From assembly GCF_000379665.1 (NCBI RefSeq), contig NZ_KB903368.1, forward strand, positions 62,001-126,000: DNA of 64,000 nucleotides, written 5' to 3'. The notes beneath the pieces are model-generated. The model worked only from the letters and a program-made list of their open reading frames with translations. It did no database searches and was not told the DNA's origin. Below, in pieces: positions 62,144 to 64,000 of this stretch; position 1 is the first letter of the stretch; each line of letters starts with the position of its first letter. Origin of the DNA: Butyricimonas synergistica DSM 23225 (GTDB taxonomy: Bacteria > Bacteroidota > Bacteroidia > Bacteroidales > Marinifilaceae). Both the position numbers and the translations under genes were made by a program.

Positions 62144-64000
62144 CTATTCTCCCCGGGAGATCGTGATCTTGTTACCCGGTAGGGTGGCGGTGATTGAGTT
62201 ATCATACATCGCCGCACAAGTGACAGCCGGAAGTAAATAAGTGCCTGGATAGGCAGCGTTGAAACGCAACCTAAAAGTCTTCGAGTTCCCTTGTTGGAGC
62301 GAGAAGTAGAGGTGCACCCGGTCGTCGCGGATGTCCACGTTATCGGCTCCCTTGAACGGGTTCTCGTTCGTGGTAAGGCGTTCATTTAGGAATTCAAAGC
62401 CGGAGGGGAACATGAACGTCAAAGCCAGTTCCTCGTAAAGTCCAATGTTTCCGGTATTTTGAATCGTGATTTCAGCCACGATATCCTCTCCTTGGCGGTA
62501 GTTGGTTTGGTTGTTGAGAACTCCGTCACGGTAGTAATTGACGGTCATTTTCAAACCGGACATTTCGCTCTCCGTGATGATTCCCAGCGGGGTCGAACTG
62601 TTGATCGTGCGCACGTGAAGGGTGCCGGAAGTGTTATTCTTCACGGTCACCTCCGAACGGTTGTCTTTTACAGCAAGTTCTTTCTGCAGCACAGTCTTCG
62701 TGGTTTTGAAGTTTTCTTTGCCGATTTGTACGTCAATGCCGTTGCCATCCTTGAAGTAGCGACCCACGTAATTGCCGATAGCACAGAGCCCAAAGGCGCT
62801 TTCCTGGGTACTTAGCCACTCGTTGGAAGCGAATTTGCGAGCTATCTTTTGCAATAACTTGTAGGCTTCATCCTTCTTGTCTATATCTATCATACTTTGC
62901 ATGATGATGGCGTTGTCCCGTAAGTCTGAACCGTAGCATCTGCCCAATTGGCGGTAAAGTTTGGCTTCCGCCGGAAGGTTGGCAACGAGGTTGTTGGCTA
63001 TCTTGTCATGTTTGCCGAGGGCGTAAGCACCTGCCAATTGCCAACGGGCGACCGGGTTGTTGTAGGTGTCCTCCTTCATCCGGTTCATGGCTGCCATATT
63101 GGGCTTGCCTGCCAGCGCCAACACGTAGAGGCGGTATGATTGTTCCAATTCGGAGTAATAATCTCCCCGACGCCAGGAATTGGCTTGTTTTGACAGGTAA
63201 TCAAGAGCCGACGTCTTCATGGAAGCCGGAATCCGATAACCCAGTTTCTCGGCTTGCGTCAGGAAGTCCGTGATGTAGGTCGAAACCCAGTCGGACACGT
63301 AGTTTGAGTTAGTCCAATAACTGAATCCTCCGTTGCTTAGCTGGTAATTCCGCAAGCGGTTGATAACGTCCTTCACGTGCAATTCCGCCGTGACTTTTTG
63401 AGCCTCGCTGAGATCCATCAGTCGGTCGAGCATCAATTGTGGGAAGACGGCAGAGGTGATCTGTTCGCCGCATCCGTGAGGATAGCGGATCAGGTATTGA
63501 AGGCGTTCCTCCAGATTTAATGGCGGGATGGACGTGATCTCCAGGAAGGAGGTCGGTTCCAGCCCGTCCAGGGTATTGTTGAAGGTGATTGATTCGCCGC
63601 TTGCCATCTCTCGGGCATCTACACGGGTAACTCTGGGGTTGGGTACCCGGATGTCCACGTCGCAACTGAAATGCGCTTTCTCCGATCCGCTTTGAGCGGT
63701 GAAGGTAAGCGTGGATTTGCCGATAACTTCTTTGATCTTCGCTTTCAGGAATACGATTTGTTCGCCTGTCCCGGAGAATTTAATCTCTTGGCTTGCCGGG
63801 GCAATGACTTCTATTTTGTCGTCTGTTTTGAGGTTCACGGTAACGTCCTTGATGTTGTCCTTCATGGCGAACACGGTGACGGGGATCTCAATGATGTCCC
63901 CGGGCGTGAACAAACGAGGCATCGTGACGTTGAGCATCAACGGTTTGTTGACTTTCGTGTTACGGGATGCCGAACCGTAGCGACCATTGTCCTCGGCTAC
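62144..64000 (-). CDS. Bacterial alpha-2-macroglobulin, C-terminal part (5' end outside the window)
   Basis: The visible 618 residues are the C-terminal part of a large bacterial alpha-2-macroglobulin. The part starts in the region just before MG-type domains (NKPLMLNVTMPRLFTPGD). The thioester motif HGCGEQ follows and is intact, so covalent trapping of proteases is possible. The TED helical domain (SNGGFSYWTNSNYVSDWVST) comes next, then C-terminal beta domains (ELALTFMFPSGFEFLNERL). In Bacteroidota such proteins are envelope lipoproteins thought to guard against host or phage-associated proteases. The frame is open to the window edge. Confidence 0.9.
   Translation of the reverse strand, partial: VAEDNGRYGSASRNTKVNKPLMLNVTMPRLFTPGDIIEIPVTVFAMKDNIKDVTVNLKTDDKIEVIAPASQEIKFSGTGEQIVFLKAKIKEVIGKSTLTFTAQSGSEKAHFSCDVDIRVPNPRVTRVDAREMASGESITFNNTLDGLEPTSFLEITSIPPLNLEERLQYLIRYPHGCGEQITSAVFPQLMLDRLMDLSEAQKVTAELHVKDVINRLRNYQLSNGGFSYWTNSNYVSDWVSTYITDFLTQAEKLGYRIPASMKTSALDYLSKQANSWRRGDYYSELEQSYRLYVLALAGKPNMAAMNRMKEDTYNNPVARWQLAGAYALGKHDKIANNLVANLPAEAKLYRQLGRCYGSDLRDNAIIMQSMIDIDKKDEAYKLLQKIARKFASNEWLSTQESAFGLCAIGNYVGRYFKDGNGIDVQIGKENFKTTKTVLQKELAVKDNRSEVTVKNNTSGTLHVRTINSSTPLGIITESEMSGLKMTVNYYRDGVLNNQTNYRQGEDIVAEITIQNTGNIGLYEELALTFMFPSGFEFLNERLTTNENPFKGADNVDIRDDRVHLYFSLQQGNSKTFRLRFNAAYPGTYLLPAVTCAAMYDNSITATLPGNKITISRGE

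Noticed and set aside
1-64000. Search by eye for CRISPR arrays, tRNA or rRNA genes
   Set aside because: No regularly spaced repeats and no cloverleaf or rRNA-like segments were recognised. A tRNAscan or Rfam run would settle it.

Overview
The window reads as chromosomal DNA from an anaerobic gut-type member of the Bacteroidota, most like the Odoribacteraceae (Butyricimonas/Odoribacter). This is inferred from gene content, not from a database search. The evidence is: two FecI sigma / FecR anti-sigma / SusC / SusD loci, Bacteroidota-type promoters (TAnnTTTG at -7, TTTG at -33), weak Shine-Dalgarno sites, an Rnf ferredoxin:NAD+ oxidoreductase, a giant acyl-CoA dehydratase activase, BF3164-type propellers, NVEALA and NigD proteins, and DUF4369/TlpA thioredoxins. 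No rRNA, tRNA, CRISPR array, intact insertion sequence or prophage was seen.

Layout. (1) 1-4,000, minus strand: core genes era, der, rseC, rnfB and the start of rnfC, with hairpins between cistrons. (2) 4,300-7,900: a secreted YD-repeat-like protein, a YhcH-family protein and a serine hydrolase. (3) 7,900-19,130: first FecI-FecR-SusC-SusD locus, followed by a lipoprotein and two TlpA-type thioredoxin proteins, closed by a strong terminator shared with a convergent Spy-like gene. (4) 19,900-24,820: the activase fused-domain giant plus a TetR regulator, with a perfect 14-bp palindrome just after the predicted promoter. (5) 24,940-36,120: second FecI-FecR-SusC-SusD locus, followed by a lipoprotein and a large metzincin-type metalloprotease. 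(6) 36,120-36,796: an intergenic region with a long plus-strand-specific hairpin and a GC-rich patch. (7) 36,797-44,940: a tightly packed eight-gene operon of an atypical sigma-like protein, a small partner, a membrane protein, an M48 protease, a helical dynamin-like protein without a P-loop, two dynamin-like GTPases, and a second copy of the membrane protein. It ends in a strong terminator. (8) 45,009-48,895: a second operon with an M48 protease carrying a zinc ribbon, a DUF1232 protein and four poorly known proteins. (9) 48,867-50,800: a YjbR protein with an apparent in-frame internal deletion, and a GHL10 glycoside hydrolase. (10) 50,850-56,890: an NVEALA peptide / propeller / thioredoxin-like / O-antigen-ligase-TPR operon, divergent from a histidine kinase/response regulator pair across an operator-like dyad. 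(11) 56,896-64,000: an amidase, a NigD-like lipoprotein, a TonB receptor with a His-rich small protein, and the C-terminal part of an alpha-2-macroglobulin.

How the parts work together. The two Sus-type loci look like FecA-style signalling loci: the SusC proteins carry an N-terminal STN domain that would signal through FecR to the local sigma factor, and each locus has its own downstream cargo (thioredoxins in one, metalloprotease in the other). The region most likely to hold an undescribed system is 36,797-44,940, a sigma-headed dynamin/M48/membrane-protein operon. The NVEALA operon with its divergent two-component pair is the second candidate.
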